Made by a program: the position numbers and the translations under genes. Below the pieces are notes generated by a model. It was not told the DNA's origin, searched no databases, and was given only the letters and a program-made list of their open reading frames with translations. From positions 1 to 64,000 of the forward strand of contig OY365741.1 in NCBI GenBank assembly GCA_959347425.1: a stretch of 64,000 nucleotides of DNA, written 5' to 3'. This stretch comes from an uncultured Amylibacter sp. (GTDB lineage Bacteria > Pseudomonadota > Alphaproteobacteria > Rhodobacterales > Rhodobacteraceae). Shown here one piece after another: positions 1 to 9,341 of this stretch (positions are counted from its first letter, which is position 1; each line of letters starts with the position of its first letter).

Positions 1-256
1 TTATCAAAACCCCCGCCGCTTGCTTTAAAAATTCGGTAGTGAAGGGGTGAGTTTCTTGCATGATTTCCAAACTTTGGGCGACCCTGTCGTCTATTGATCC
101 CGCGTCAAAGCCTTCGGTTGTGTCCGCGTCCGCACCAGACTCCACATCCGTATCAATATCCGCGTCCGCATCCGTGCCGTCCTGCCCATGTGCCGAACCA
201 GCCATAATCGCACCGCCAGCACCCGCCATAAACCCACGTCTTGTCCAATCTTCCAT
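1..256 (-). CDS. Tat-exported protein, probable SYLF (Ysc84-like) domain, partial
   Basis: The gene reads leftwards from an ATG at 254-256 and is open at the window edge, leaving about 85 residues. The N-terminus has a twin-arginine signal (TRRGFMAGAGGAIMAGSAHG), so the protein should be exported folded by the Tat system, whose genes lie at 49-51 kb. A low-complexity acidic stretch of Asp, Ala and Thr repeats follows. The last visible residues (FLKQAAGVLI) resemble the start of the SYLF lipid-binding domain, where a KAAGVLVMP-type segment is typical. That assignment rests on about ten residues and is tentative. The gene lies about 100 bases downstream of prfB on the same strand, across a short heptamer array. 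Confidence 0.5.
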   Translation of the reverse strand, partial: MEDWTRRGFMAGAGGAIMAGSAHGQDGTDADADIDTDVESGADADTTEGFDAGSIDDRVAQSLEIMQETHPFTTEFLKQAAGVLI

Positions 257-340
257 TTGATAATTCCTTTATTTTGTTGTTTTTTATTTAGAATCACGCA
301 CACAATAGCATATATCATAGTATTTGTTAAGAGCAAAAAA

Positions 341-365
341 ACTAATAACTAACAACTAACAACTA
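341..365. repeat. Heptamer array at the prfB stop
   Basis: Tandem 7-mers of type CTAATAA/CTAACAA. On the minus strand the prfB stop TAG is the first TAG of this array. See the islands listed below for the same repeat family. Confidence 0.75.
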
Positions 366-1484
366 CCCCCGCACTTCCGCCCGACTTTTCCCCGTCACAT
401 CCCCTGCCAAAGCCGCCGCCATAAACCTATCCAAATCCCCATCCAAAACCCCCTGAGTATCCGACGTTTCCACCTGCGTGCGCAAATCCTTGACCATCTG
501 ATAGGGCGCCAAAACATAACTACGAATTTGATGCCCCCACCCCGCATCGCCCTTATTTTCATGCGCCTCCTGTATAGATTCATTGCGCGATTTCATCTCT
601 ATATCATACAATCGCGATTTCAAAGCCGCCAAACAGCTCGCCCGATTTTGATGCTGGGACTTGGCGGAAGCCTGCACGACAATCCCCGTTGGCACGTGAG
701 TCATCCGCACTGCCGAATCGGTTTTATTGACGTGTTGGCCACCCGCGCCAGAGGCTCGGAATGTATCCACGCGCAAATCTGCGGGGGAAATATCAATCTC
801 AATCGCGTCATCAATTACGGGATAAACCCAAACCGAGGAAAACGAAGTATGCCGCCGCGCGTTGCTATCAAACGGAGAAATCCGCACCAAACGATGCACG
901 CCGCTTTCGGTTTTTAACCAGCCGTAAGCATTCACCCCCTTGATTTGATAGGTTGCGGATTTAATCCCTGCCTCATCCCCCGAAGTCTCTGCCACCAATT
1001 CCACCTTGTATCCCGCACGTTCCGCCCAGCGAATATACATCCGCGCCAATATCGCCGCCCAGTCGCAGCTTTCCGTGCCACCCGCGCCAGAATTGATTTC
1101 TAGGAAACTGTCGTTGCCGTCGGCTTCGCCGTTTAATAACGCGGCGATGGCGGATTTTTGCGCCCGTGCTTGCAGGGCAATAATCGCGGATTCCGCCTCT
1201 GAAACCACGCCCGAGTCACCCTCCCCGCGTGCCAAATCCATTAAATCCAGATGGTCGCCCAATTCGCCCTCTAACCGATTAAACAAATCAAACGAATCGC
1301 GTAGGGTTTGGCGTTCGCGCATCATCTTTTGCGCGGCTTGGGGGTCGTCCCACAACGCGGGGTCTTCGGATTGCGCGTCCAATTCCGCCAGCCGAGCCTC
1401 CCCCGCGTCCCAATTCATCCGTTGGCGTAATAACGCCAAAGATTCCCTGATATCCTGCACGGTACTGTCGATTTCGGCGCGCAT
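363..1484 (-). CDS. prfB: Peptide chain release factor 2
   Basis: A 373-residue RF2, which releases peptides at UGA and UAA. The stop-recognition tripeptide SPF is at residues 203-205 and the catalytic GGQ at 248-250 (GAGGQHVNK). The N-terminus reads straight through with no in-frame UGA, so the autoregulatory +1 frameshift of many prfB genes is absent. The start ATG overlaps the mrcA stop as TAATG, which implies translational coupling with mrcA. The stop codon coincides with the start of a heptamer array. Confidence 0.97.
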   Translation of the reverse strand: MRAEIDSTVQDIRESLALLRQRMNWDAGEARLAELDAQSEDPALWDDPQAAQKMMRERQTLRDSFDLFNRLEGELGDHLDLMDLARGEGDSGVVSEAESAIIALQARAQKSAIAALLNGEADGNDSFLEINSGAGGTESCDWAAILARMYIRWAERAGYKVELVAETSGDEAGIKSATYQIKGVNAYGWLKTESGVHRLVRISPFDSNARRHTSFSSVWVYPVIDDAIEIDISPADLRVDTFRASGAGGQHVNKTDSAVRMTHVPTGIVVQASAKSQHQNRASCLAALKSRLYDIEMKSRNESIQEAHENKGDAGWGHQIRSYVLAPYQMVKDLRTQVETSDTQGVLDGDLDRFMAAALAGDVTGKSRAEVRG

Positions 1485-4141
1485 TAATACAGCCCGCCAC
1501 TGGATAAAGTACCGAAACTTGTTCCGTCAGCATTGGGCGGTTTCGGCGTGGATGCCTCGTCGGGTTTGCTCTCCGCCGTTGCATCTGCGGGCGCGAGGAC
1601 TGGTGCAACAGGCACGGGCGCGCCGCCCGCTTTTATCCGTTCGCGTTCCAGCCGTTCCGCCTCTTCCTCCAGCAGTTTATCCAGCCCGATATTGCTGAAC
1701 CCCGAAAACACATCGTATTGCGTGTTTGCCTGAAACCCGCCGTCAATGGCGGTTTGCGCCAATCCTATTTGCGGGTCATCGGTTGTGCGAAACAATTCCT
1801 CTATGACATTTGCGCCCGTTGCATCATTCGCCAATCGCGCCCCGCTGAAACGGTCAAACTTGTAAAACAGAGTATCCTCTGGCTGGGCGAAATCGCCCGC
1901 GTCATAGCTTTCTAACGCCTGCGACATGAACTCCTGAAACACAGGCGCGCACATAGACCCGCCGTAGGCACCCTGCCCCAGCGGTTTCGGCACATCAAAG
2001 CCCATATAACACCCCGCCACCAGATTGCGGGTGAAGCCCACGAACCAGACATCCTTTGCTTCATTCGTCGTCCCCGTTTTGCCCGCCGTTGGCACATCCA
2101 AAACCACGCGACCAAAGGCAGTCCCCCGTTCCACAACCCCGCGTAGCATAGAGACTAGGCGAAACGCAGTTATCTCATCAATCATCCTTTGGCGAGCCAA
2201 ATGGACGGCAGGACCCGCACCTTCTGGCAAGTCCGCCACATCGCAATTCAAACACCAACTGGTATCGTGGCGGAATATGGTTTGCCCGTGGCGGTCTTGA
2301 ATACGGTCAATCAGGGTTGGATTTACCCGCTCGCCACCATTGGCAAACATCGCATAGGCGGACACGATTTTATACAGCGTGGTTTCCTGCGCCCCCAAAG
2401 CACTAGACAAAACGGGATATAGCGAATCATAAATGCCAAAAGTCTCGGCATAATTGCTGACAATATCCATCCCCACGGATTGCGCCAAACGGATAGTCAT
2501 CAGGTTGCGCGATTGCTCTATCCCTATTCGCAGGGGCGCGAGACCATAGTATTTTTCCGATGAATTCTTGGGTTGCCACAAACCCTCTGGCGTGTTGATA
2601 GCCACTGGCGCATCCACAACAACAGACGCGGGCGAATACCCGCTATCCAAAGCCGCCGCATAAACAAACGGTTTGAAAACAGAACCAGGCTGACGGTTCG
2701 CTTGGGTCACACGGTTAAACACGCTGTGTTGGTAAGAAAACCCGCCCTGCATAGCCAAAACCCGCCCGGTATTGGTATCCATCGCCATAAAAGCACCCTG
2801 TATTTTCGGGATTTGACGCAAAGACCAGCCCGCTATATCCCCCGCTTCATCGCGTTCGGGTTGCACCAATATCACATCGCCAACCGCCCATAATTCACGG
2901 GCGGAGTTTATCCGTACCTTATCGCCTTTGGCGTTTAATTTATTAACCGCCCATTCGTTTTCAACCTCAAAAGACAAAACATCGCGGGCGGGGTTGGACA
3001 CAAACCCCTCTACCCCAATCGTTGCCCCCTTGCTATCCACGGATAGCACAACGGCAACATGCCAGTTATGAACATCACGGGGGGCGGTGGTATTACGCAG
3101 AGCCTTGCGCCACACCCGCTCGTCCGCCAAAACTTCGGTTGGCAAAGTCGCCACCGCGCCCTTATAGGGATTAAACTGCCTATCATACGCCTGCAAGCCC
3201 TTTTGCAAGGCACGTTCAGCGTAAGTTTGCAATTTGGAATCCAAAGACGCACGGATGGAATAGCCCGCCGTGAAAAATTGTTCCTCGCCGAATTCTTGGC
3301 TGAGTTGACGGCGGATTTCATCGGTGAAATAGGTTCTATCGGGGCGGGTGAGCCGTTCCAAATCATCACTGCTCTGCACGGTTATTAAATCGGTTGCCCG
3401 TGCGATACGGACTTGTTCCTCCGTGGCAAACCCGTTTTGGCGCATTTCACGCAAAACAAAATTACGCCGAGCTATGGCGCGTTCCTTTCTGCGAACGGGG
3501 TGATAGGTACTGGGGGCTTTCGGTAAAGCCGCCAGATAGGCAGCCTCTTCCAACGTCAAATCTTCCAGAGCCTTGGCAAAATAAACCCGTGCCGCGGCGG
3601 TCACACCATAGCTATTCTGTCCTAGAAAAATCTCATTCAAATATAGTTCCAATATCCGCTGTTTGCTGAGCGACCTTTCCACCCGCGCGGATAATATCAG
3701 CTCTCTAATCTTACGATCAACCGAACGCTCGTTAGAGAGCAAAAAGTTCTTGGTCACCTGTTGCGTGATGGTAGAAGCCCCGCGCAAATTCTGCCCCTGC
3801 GCCGCATCCAACGCCGCCTTTGCCATGCCGAACACATCAAACCCCGTGTGGGTATAAAAATTCTTATCCTCGGCACTGATAAACGCCTGTTTCACAATCA
3901 GGGGGATTTCATCAATCGGCGTGAAAATCCGCCGTTCTTGGGCGAATTCATCCATAACCTGCCCGTCAATCCCATAAACCCGCGAAATGACGGAGGGCTC
4001 ATAAGATACCAATTGCTCGTGCTTTGGCAAGCCTTTGCCATAGGTTGCCACAATCATAGTGACAAACGCCCCGATAACCACGCTACCCAGTATTAAAAAG
4101 GTGAAAACCGCGCCCAAGAGCGCAAATAACTTTCGCACCAT
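1484..4141 (-). CDS. mrcA: Penicillin-binding protein 1A (bifunctional transglycosylase/transpeptidase)
   Basis: An 885-residue class A PBP that polymerises and cross-links peptidoglycan in the periplasm. There is one N-terminal membrane anchor (residues about 5-30), then a GT51 domain with the [12 protein letters not shown] motif. The transpeptidase domain has an SxxK motif (SVFK in [10 protein letters not shown]), an SxN motif (SRN) and a KTG motif (AGKTGTTN). The C-terminal tail is rich in Ala, Pro and Glu. The ATG is preceded by GGAG at good spacing. It is the first gene of an mrcA-prfB unit and is divergent from rne. In other Rhodobacterales an amidase gene commonly lies between rne and the PBP gene; none is present here. 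Confidence 0.96.
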   Translation of the reverse strand: MVRKLFALLGAVFTFLILGSVVIGAFVTMIVATYGKGLPKHEQLVSYEPSVISRVYGIDGQVMDEFAQERRIFTPIDEIPLIVKQAFISAEDKNFYTHTGFDVFGMAKAALDAAQGQNLRGASTITQQVTKNFLLSNERSVDRKIRELILSARVERSLSKQRILELYLNEIFLGQNSYGVTAAARVYFAKALEDLTLEEAAYLAALPKAPSTYHPVRRKERAIARRNFVLREMRQNGFATEEQVRIARATDLITVQSSDDLERLTRPDRTYFTDEIRRQLSQEFGEEQFFTAGYSIRASLDSKLQTYAERALQKGLQAYDRQFNPYKGAVATLPTEVLADERVWRKALRNTTAPRDVHNWHVAVVLSVDSKGATIGVEGFVSNPARDVLSFEVENEWAVNKLNAKGDKVRINSARELWAVGDVILVQPERDEAGDIAGWSLRQIPKIQGAFMAMDTNTGRVLAMQGGFSYQHSVFNRVTQANRQPGSVFKPFVYAAALDSGYSPASVVVDAPVAINTPEGLWQPKNSSEKYYGLAPLRIGIEQSRNLMTIRLAQSVGMDIVSNYAETFGIYDSLYPVLSSALGAQETTLYKIVSAYAMFANGGERVNPTLIDRIQDRHGQTIFRHDTSWCLNCDVADLPEGAGPAVHLARQRMIDEITAFRLVSMLRGVVERGTAFGRVVLDVPTAGKTGTTNEAKDVWFVGFTRNLVAGCYMGFDVPKPLGQGAYGGSMCAPVFQEFMSQALESYDAGDFAQPEDTLFYKFDRFSGARLANDATGANVIEELFRTTDDPQIGLAQTAIDGGFQANTQYDVFSGFSNIGLDKLLEEEAERLERERIKAGGAPVPVAPVLAPADATAESKPDEASTPKPPNADGTSFGTLSSGGLY

Positions 4142-4578
4142 AGTGATTGCTCCACTTCATATTTACCCCTGTTATACCATGATTTAGGGATAATTAAAAT
4201 AAAACTGCGATAAATAATATCACAAATGTGGGATATAGTTGCAAAATGGGCGATTTCGGGCTTGCCAATGGGGGGGATTCGGGCTATGTTCGGGTTATGG
4301 TATGCAAATACCAGCCAGTTTTTCGGTAAATTTATATTTAATTATAGTAAAGATACCCTTAAAAATAAACCCCAAAGCCCCAGTCTGGCACTGCCAGCGC
4401 GGTTTTGGTTAAAACCCGCTCTTAGAGCAAACGGAGATAAAACATTGATAACGCCCTTTTGCGCTGATTTTTGTAAAAAAACACACCGCCCCGTCAAACG
4501 GGTGGGCTTTGTCGTCTCAACAAACAATGCATGTTGCCCTTACCTTTATGGGGGGTTTTAGCATGCCAGAAAGATACT
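4142..4578. other. Divergent mrcA/rne intergenic region
   Basis: A 437-base gap between two divergent genes. It must hold both promoters and the long 5' leader of rne, but I see no convincing -35/-10 pair. It is AT-rich around 4190-4215 and 4320-4370. No repeat-island modules occur here, unlike most long gaps in the window. An open reading frame extends upstream of the rne start (from 4531) but does not look like RNase E. Confidence 0.4.
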
Positions 4579-7014
4579 ATGCCAAAAAAAATGCTAATAG
4601 ACGCAACACACGCGGAAGAAACCCGTGTGGTTGTTGTAGATGGAAACAGAATTGAAGAATTCGATTTTGAAAGCCTGAACAAACGCCAGCTTGCTGGAAA
4701 TATTTACCTTGCGAAAGTCACCCGTGTGGAACCGAGCCTGCAAGCCGCTTTTGTGGATTACGGGGGCGGTCGCCATGGGTTTCTGGCGTTTTCGGAGATT
4801 CATCCGGATTACTATCAAATTCCCATGGAAGATAGACAGAAACTCATTGACGAAGAGGAAGAATCAGGTGCGGCCAGTAAGGCCGAAGATGATGAACCCG
4901 CGCCAAAACCCACCCGCACTCGTAAAAAGGCGGTGAAAACCATCGCGACAGAGGTGGAAACGGATACTATCACGGGCGATGCTCCCGATATGAATGCGCC
5001 CGACACCAGCCTGTCATCAGACGCACCCGCCCATACGGGCGCGGATGCACCTGCGGATATGGGCGATGGTGCGCAAAATCCCAAGCCATCTGACGATGCC
5101 AACGATGTTATGGACGGTAAAACCCCCGATGACCAACTGGTTGATGTCCCCGAAAGTGAAAACAACGATAAACCCAATAAAAAGCCCCGTCGCAGACGCG
5201 GGCGTGATAAGGGCGATGATAGCACGGGGGACGACCTTTCCACGATGATTGCCACGCGGCGGGCGCGCTCCCAACGCTACAATATCCAAGAGGTGATAAA
5301 ACACGGGCAAATCCTGCTGGTACAGGTGGTGAAAGAGGAACGCGGGACGAAAGGCGCGGCTATGACGACTTACCTATCGCTCGCAGGGCGGTATTGTGTT
5401 TTAATGCCGAACACCAGCCGAGGCGGTGGGATTTCCCGTAAAATCGTCAATGTCAGCGATCGTAAGAAATTAAAAGCTATTGTGGATGGGATTGAAACGC
5501 CCAAAGGGGCGGCTTTGATTGTCCGCACGGCTGGCTCGCAACGGAGTAAAACCGATATTGAACGCGATTATGATTATTTATTGCGTCAATGGAATGCGGT
5601 GCGTGAATTGACTATGAAATCGGTCGCGCCAAGCCAGATTTATGCCGAGGGGGATTTGATAAAACGCTGTATTCGCGATTTGTACAACCGCGATATTGAT
5701 GAAATTCTGGTGGAGGGTGAGACGGCGTTTAATAACGCCCGCGAATATATGCAGATGTTGTTGCCCGACCATGCTAAGAATGTGAAACTTTACAATAACC
5801 CCGTGTCCTTGTTTGCCAAGCATCAGGTGGAGGCGTACTTGGCGACTATGTTCAATCCCGTTGTGCAGTTGCCTTCGGGTGGGTATATTGTGATTAACAC
5901 GACAGAGGCACTGGTCGCTGTGGATGTCAATTCGGGGCGGTCTACGAAAGAGGATTCTATTGAGGAGACTGCGTTGTTGACTAATCTGGAAGCGTCCAAA
6001 GAGGTGGCACGGCAGGCTCGGTTGCGTGATTTGGCGGGGTTAATCGTTATTGATTATATCGATATGGATGAGCATAAAAACAATGCCGCCGTGGAAAAAT
6101 GTTTAAAAGAAAACTTGAAGAATGACCGCGCAAGGATACAAATCGGTGGGATTTCTAACTTTGGGTTGTTGGAGATGTCTCGCCAGCGGTTGAATCCTAC
6201 GATGTTAGAGGCGACGACTTCCGATTGTCCGCATTGCCAAGGCAGTGGGATTGTTCGGTCTGAGGGCAGTCTTGCGCTGGCTATATTGCGTAAGGTTAAG
6301 GAAAGTGCCTATCATCGCGCGTGTAAAGAGGTGTTGGTGACGACTTCTATTAATGTGGCGAATTATCTGTTAAACACGAAACGCGAGGATATTGGGGCGA
6401 TTGAAGAGCAGTATCAGACTTCGGTGCGGGTGGAAGGTTCCATGGAAGTGGCGAATGGGGAGTATGCTTTGAAAGAGTTTAAAACCGCGTCACGGATGTT
6501 AAAGCCAGTGCATGAGAATACAGATGGGTTGGTGTCGGCGGGGCAGAGTTTTGAGATGGATTCTGAGTCTGGGGCTGATGCGGATGACGGCAGTGATGTA
6601 CGCGATATGGGCGGCGATACTGGCGAGTCTGGTGATTCTGGTCGTGAGTCTGGGCGTGATGCTTCCCGTGAGTCTGGGCGCGATTTTAGTGCCAATTCTG
6701 GTGGTGAAACTGGCGATGATGGCAATAAGAAACGCAGGCGCAGACGGCGCGGTGGCAAAGGCAGAGGTCAAGACTCTGGCGGTGATACGGGTGCGAATGC
6801 GGGCGATATGTCCGATTCGGCTTCGGTAGAATCAGCTGCACCGACAAGCGGTAGTTTTGAGCCATCAAGCGGTGGTGGTAGCAGTTTTGAAGCGGGTGGC
6901 AGTTTTGAAACAGGCGGTAGTTTTGAGCCGACAGGCACAAGCGATGATAGCGAAGCCAAGCCCAAACCCGCAAGACGTAGAAAAAAGGCGAGTGAAGTTA
7001 TTAATGGCGAGTAG
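4579..7014 (+). CDS. rne: Ribonuclease E
   Basis: An 811-residue endoribonuclease E, the scaffold of the RNA degradosome. I place the start at the ATG of MPKKMLIDATHAEETRV, the usual alphaproteobacterial N-terminus; an upstream in-frame ATG at 4531 adds 16 unrelated residues. The S1 domain (about 37-265) is split by a long acidic, Pro/Lys-rich insertion (about 90-225). The catalytic aspartates are D449 (VAVDVNSGR) and D492 (IDYIDMD), 43 residues apart as in E. coli D303/D346. The zinc-link is C550-P-H-C553. The C-terminal half is disordered: acidic, an Arg-rich RNA-binding patch (KKRRRRRRGGKGR), then short SFE(P/A/T) repeats. The stop TAG opens a heptamer array. Confidence 0.97.
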   Translation: MPKKMLIDATHAEETRVVVVDGNRIEEFDFESLNKRQLAGNIYLAKVTRVEPSLQAAFVDYGGGRHGFLAFSEIHPDYYQIPMEDRQKLIDEEEESGAASKAEDDEPAPKPTRTRKKAVKTIATEVETDTITGDAPDMNAPDTSLSSDAPAHTGADAPADMGDGAQNPKPSDDANDVMDGKTPDDQLVDVPESENNDKPNKKPRRRRGRDKGDDSTGDDLSTMIATRRARSQRYNIQEVIKHGQILLVQVVKEERGTKGAAMTTYLSLAGRYCVLMPNTSRGGGISRKIVNVSDRKKLKAIVDGIETPKGAALIVRTAGSQRSKTDIERDYDYLLRQWNAVRELTMKSVAPSQIYAEGDLIKRCIRDLYNRDIDEILVEGETAFNNAREYMQMLLPDHAKNVKLYNNPVSLFAKHQVEAYLATMFNPVVQLPSGGYIVINTTEALVAVDVNSGRSTKEDSIEETALLTNLEASKEVARQARLRDLAGLIVIDYIDMDEHKNNAAVEKCLKENLKNDRARIQIGGISNFGLLEMSRQRLNPTMLEATTSDCPHCQGSGIVRSEGSLALAILRKVKESAYHRACKEVLVTTSINVANYLLNTKREDIGAIEEQYQTSVRVEGSMEVANGEYALKEFKTASRMLKPVHENTDGLVSAGQSFEMDSESGADADDGSDVRDMGGDTGESGDSGRESGRDASRESGRDFSANSGGETGDDGNKKRRRRRRGGKGRGQDSGGDTGANAGDMSDSASVESAAPTSGSFEPSSGGGSSFEAGGSFETGGSFEPTGTSDDSEAKPKPARRRKKASEVINGE

Positions 7015-7302
7015 CTAGTTATTAGTTATTAGTTATTAGTTGTTAGTGATTAGTGATTTTAGCCCTTTGGGTCTTCGTAATCGCTTACGCGATACCGACC
7101 AGCATGGTCTTTTGTGCGTAGCCCCCACTTCGTGGAGGCATGCCAAAAGCCCGTTCTATGCTTGGCAAAGCCTAAGTAAATTAACGAGGAGTGATGAATG
7201 ATTCTTTGCCACTTCTTGACTGGTCGGCATTTCGAAGAAATGACGAAGACCCGCAGGGCTAATCCGTTAATTATTATTCTAGAGCAGACCTAATAATCTA
7301 GG

Positions 7303-7545
7303 AAACGACCGCCCAAAGGGTGGTCGCGCGCACCCTCACCATTGTTTCCTAATTTTAGCGGACGTGTCCGCGGGGGGTGCGCGTCAGCTTATCGGTTGTA
7401 CTGGGTCAATAATCTTTAAGAGTCGCTGGTGACGCAAATTCCTATTATCCTCACTAACAAGACGCACACCCTTCGGGTTCGCGCGACCCGTGCCAAACAT
7501 GACCAGTGGTTATTATTATTTAAAAAAGACTCGCCAAGTATAACC
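7303..7545. repeat. M5 module, copy 1 (GC-rich structured block)
   Basis: About 240 bases with several potential stems, for example CGACCGCCC-aaa-GGGTGGTCG near 7307 and a GCGCACCC/GGGTGCGC pair spanning 7328-7382. It is closely similar to 19229-19447. Copy 1 carries an extra segment between the second pair of arms, with its own GCGGACGTGTCCGC palindrome. No coding potential is apparent. Its function is unknown. Confidence 0.65.
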
Positions 7546-7548
7546 AAA

Positions 7549-7600
7549 GGCTTTTGTGTATGGGCTTTTACGAAGTAAAAGCTCTATATGCACAAAAGCC
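7549..7600. repeat. M1 hairpin module, copy 1
   Basis: Outer arms GGCTTTTGTG and CACAAAAGCC enclose an inner stem CTTTTAC-gaa-GTAAAAG (7565-7581). The outer arms are constant between copies. The inner stem differs in every copy but always pairs. Other copies: 18905-18992, 19453-19503, 28461-28515, 45040-45092. Confidence 0.8.
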
Positions 7601-7715
7601 CCTGCCCTCGCTTGACGTGTGGCGTGTGAAATTTATTCACTAAAAACATTGACAATCCACAATCAATACCTAATAATCACTAATAACTAACAACTAACAA
7701 CTAACAACTAAAAAA

Positions 7716-9341
7716 ATGCCCTCCTCCGCCCATATCATCACCGATTTCCTACACGCCCAGCAGGTTGATACACTCTTCGGCGTTCCGGGGGAAAGCTATC
7801 TATCCGTCCTAGACGCGCTCTACGACAGCCCGATAAATTTCATAAACGCAAGGCACGAGGGCGGGGCGGCGTTTATGGCAGAGGCCTACGCCAAATTAAC
7901 CCACAAAATCGGCGTGTGTTTCACCACTCGCGGTCCGGGCGCGTGTAACGCGGCGATTGGCGTGCATACGGCGATGCAGAACTCCACGCCTATGCTGCTG
8001 TTTATCGGGCAAGTCGCCCGCACTATGCGCGGTCGTGAGGCTTTTCAGGAAATCGATTACACCCAGTTTTTCGCGCCCATAGCCAAGTGGGTTGTGGAAA
8101 TTGACGATCCCGCCCGCACCAGTGAAATCCTGATGCGTGCCTATACGACCGCCCTGTCGGGGCGGGCTGGTCCTGTCGTTGTTGCCTTGCCAGAGGATGT
8201 GTTGCGTGGCGAATCCCCGCCCCTGCCCGCGAAATTATCCGCGCCTTTGACTATCGCAAAACCCCCGCCGAACCCCCAGGATTTGCGTGAGATAAAGCGG
8301 ATTTTGTCCGCCGCCAAACGTCCGCTTTTGCTGGTTGGCGGGGGTGGGTGGACTGACGCGGGGCGTGCGGGCTTGCGCGATTTTATTGCCACCGCGAACC
8401 TGCCCGTTGTTTGCAACCTGCGCCGTCAGGATTTGATTGATATGTCGGGGGCGCATTACGCGGGCGATTTGTCCTTTGGCAAAACGCCCCAAATTCGCCG
8501 CCTGTTTGACCGCTCGGATGTGATTTTCGCGGTGAATACGCGGTTTGGCGAAGTGTCAACGGAAGGCTGGTCGTTATTGCCCGTGCCTGATACGGGCAAA
8601 ACCCTGATTCACAGCCATAATGACGCGGGCGAATTGCATAAAATATACCACGCGGATTTGGCGATTAACGCCTGCCCGAACCTGTTAATACAGGGGTTAG
8701 CGGGTGATATTACCGGCGATTGGCAGGGCTGGTTGGGGGAGGCACAGGCGGGCTATGCCACGCAATCCGCCACGCCAGATTCGGCGGGCGCAGTCAATCC
8801 CGCACAGATTTGTGCGCATTTAAACGAGGTTTTGGCTAAGGACGCGATTATCACCACAGGCGCGGGGAATTTCGCCATTTGGCCTTCAAAATATATCAAT
8901 TATGGCGGTTCTCGGCGGTTGATCGCCCCGCAATCTGGGGCGATGGGGGCGGGTTTGCCCGCCGCTATTGCCGCGCGGATAGCCTGTCCGAATCGCCAAG
9001 TGATATGTTTTGCGGGCGATGGTGATTTTCAAATGAGCGTGGCAGAGATGGGCTGTGCCGCGCAGGAAAACGCTCGCCCGTGCGTTTTGATTTTCAATAA
9101 CGGCAGTTATGGCACGATTAAAATGCATCAGGCGCGGGATTATCCGGGGCGTGGTTTTGGCACTGCGTTGGATAATCCGGATTTTGAGGCGATAGCGGGG
9201 GCGTATGGTTTCGGCTATCATCGGGTTGCATCGGTTGCCGATTTTATCGCGGCGTTTGATGCTGGGAGTGCGGATGGGCAGGTGTTTGAGCTGATTTTGG
9301 ATAGGCGTGATATTTCGCCTAATAAAATTTTAGAGGGTTAG
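7716..9341 (+). CDS. Acetolactate synthase-like thiamine pyrophosphate enzyme
   Basis: A 541-residue TPP-dependent enzyme of the acetolactate synthase/pyruvate oxidase family. The catalytic glutamate is E48 ([13 protein letters not shown]), and a GDGDFQM...NNGSYG cofactor motif lies in the C-terminal third. The three-domain order (PYR, central Rossmann-like, PP) is complete. No IlvN-type regulatory subunit is next to it, so it is more likely a biosynthetic paralog or specialised decarboxylase than the housekeeping IlvB; the substrate cannot be read from sequence. The start follows a heptamer array directly and no Shine-Dalgarno sequence is visible. It converges on metG with a 4-base overlap at the stop. 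Confidence 0.8.
   Translation: MPSSAHIITDFLHAQQVDTLFGVPGESYLSVLDALYDSPINFINARHEGGAAFMAEAYAKLTHKIGVCFTTRGPGACNAAIGVHTAMQNSTPMLLFIGQVARTMRGREAFQEIDYTQFFAPIAKWVVEIDDPARTSEILMRAYTTALSGRAGPVVVALPEDVLRGESPPLPAKLSAPLTIAKPPPNPQDLREIKRILSAAKRPLLLVGGGGWTDAGRAGLRDFIATANLPVVCNLRRQDLIDMSGAHYAGDLSFGKTPQIRRLFDRSDVIFAVNTRFGEVSTEGWSLLPVPDTGKTLIHSHNDAGELHKIYHADLAINACPNLLIQGLAGDITGDWQGWLGEAQAGYATQSATPDSAGAVNPAQICAHLNEVLAKDAIITTGAGNFAIWPSKYINYGGSRRLIAPQSGAMGAGLPAAIAARIACPNRQVICFAGDGDFQMSVAEMGCAAQENARPCVLIFNNGSYGTIKMHQARDYPGRGFGTALDNPDFEAIAGAYGFGYHRVASVADFIAAFDAGSADGQVFELILDRRDISPNKILEG

Larger units (their letters stand above)
7012..7714. repeat. Repeat island 1 (heptamer-bracketed; modules M2, M2b, M5, M1)
   Basis: A 700-base gap with no gene. 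The left array is at 7012-7057 (TTAGTTA type) and the right array, inverted, at 7669-7711. Inside are a reversed M2 module at 7061-7152 with stems at 7080-7093 and 7122-7138, a partial M2 (M2b) at 7213-7262 with stem 7228-7242, M5 at about 7303-7545, and M1 at 7549-7600 with inner stem 7565-7581. The same modules occur in other gaps of the window. The right array runs almost to the ATG at 7716 and leaves no Shine-Dalgarno sequence. Confidence 0.8.

Noticed and set aside
363..1484. Programmed frameshift in prfB
   Set aside because: The frame is continuous over all 373 codons, with no internal UGA near codon 25. Alphaproteobacterial prfB genes often lack it.
4815..5255. Long minus-strand reading frames over rne (also 6414-6971)
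   Set aside because: They lie opposite low-complexity, acidic rne sequence and have Ser/Ala/Pro-rich translations without family features; they are shadows of rne.
7303..7545. M5 as RNase P RNA, tmRNA or 6S RNA
   Set aside because: None of their conserved cores is present, and two copies lie in one window.
7549..7600. M1 hairpins as ordinary rho-independent terminators
   Set aside because: They lack a T-run directly after the stem, occur in both orientations, and sit in both convergent and upstream positions. The outer arms are far more conserved than terminators need to be.
7012..7714. An IS element or MITE with classical ends
   Set aside because: The inverted ends are tandem heptamers of variable length, no transposase is present in any copy, and no clear target duplication can be seen.
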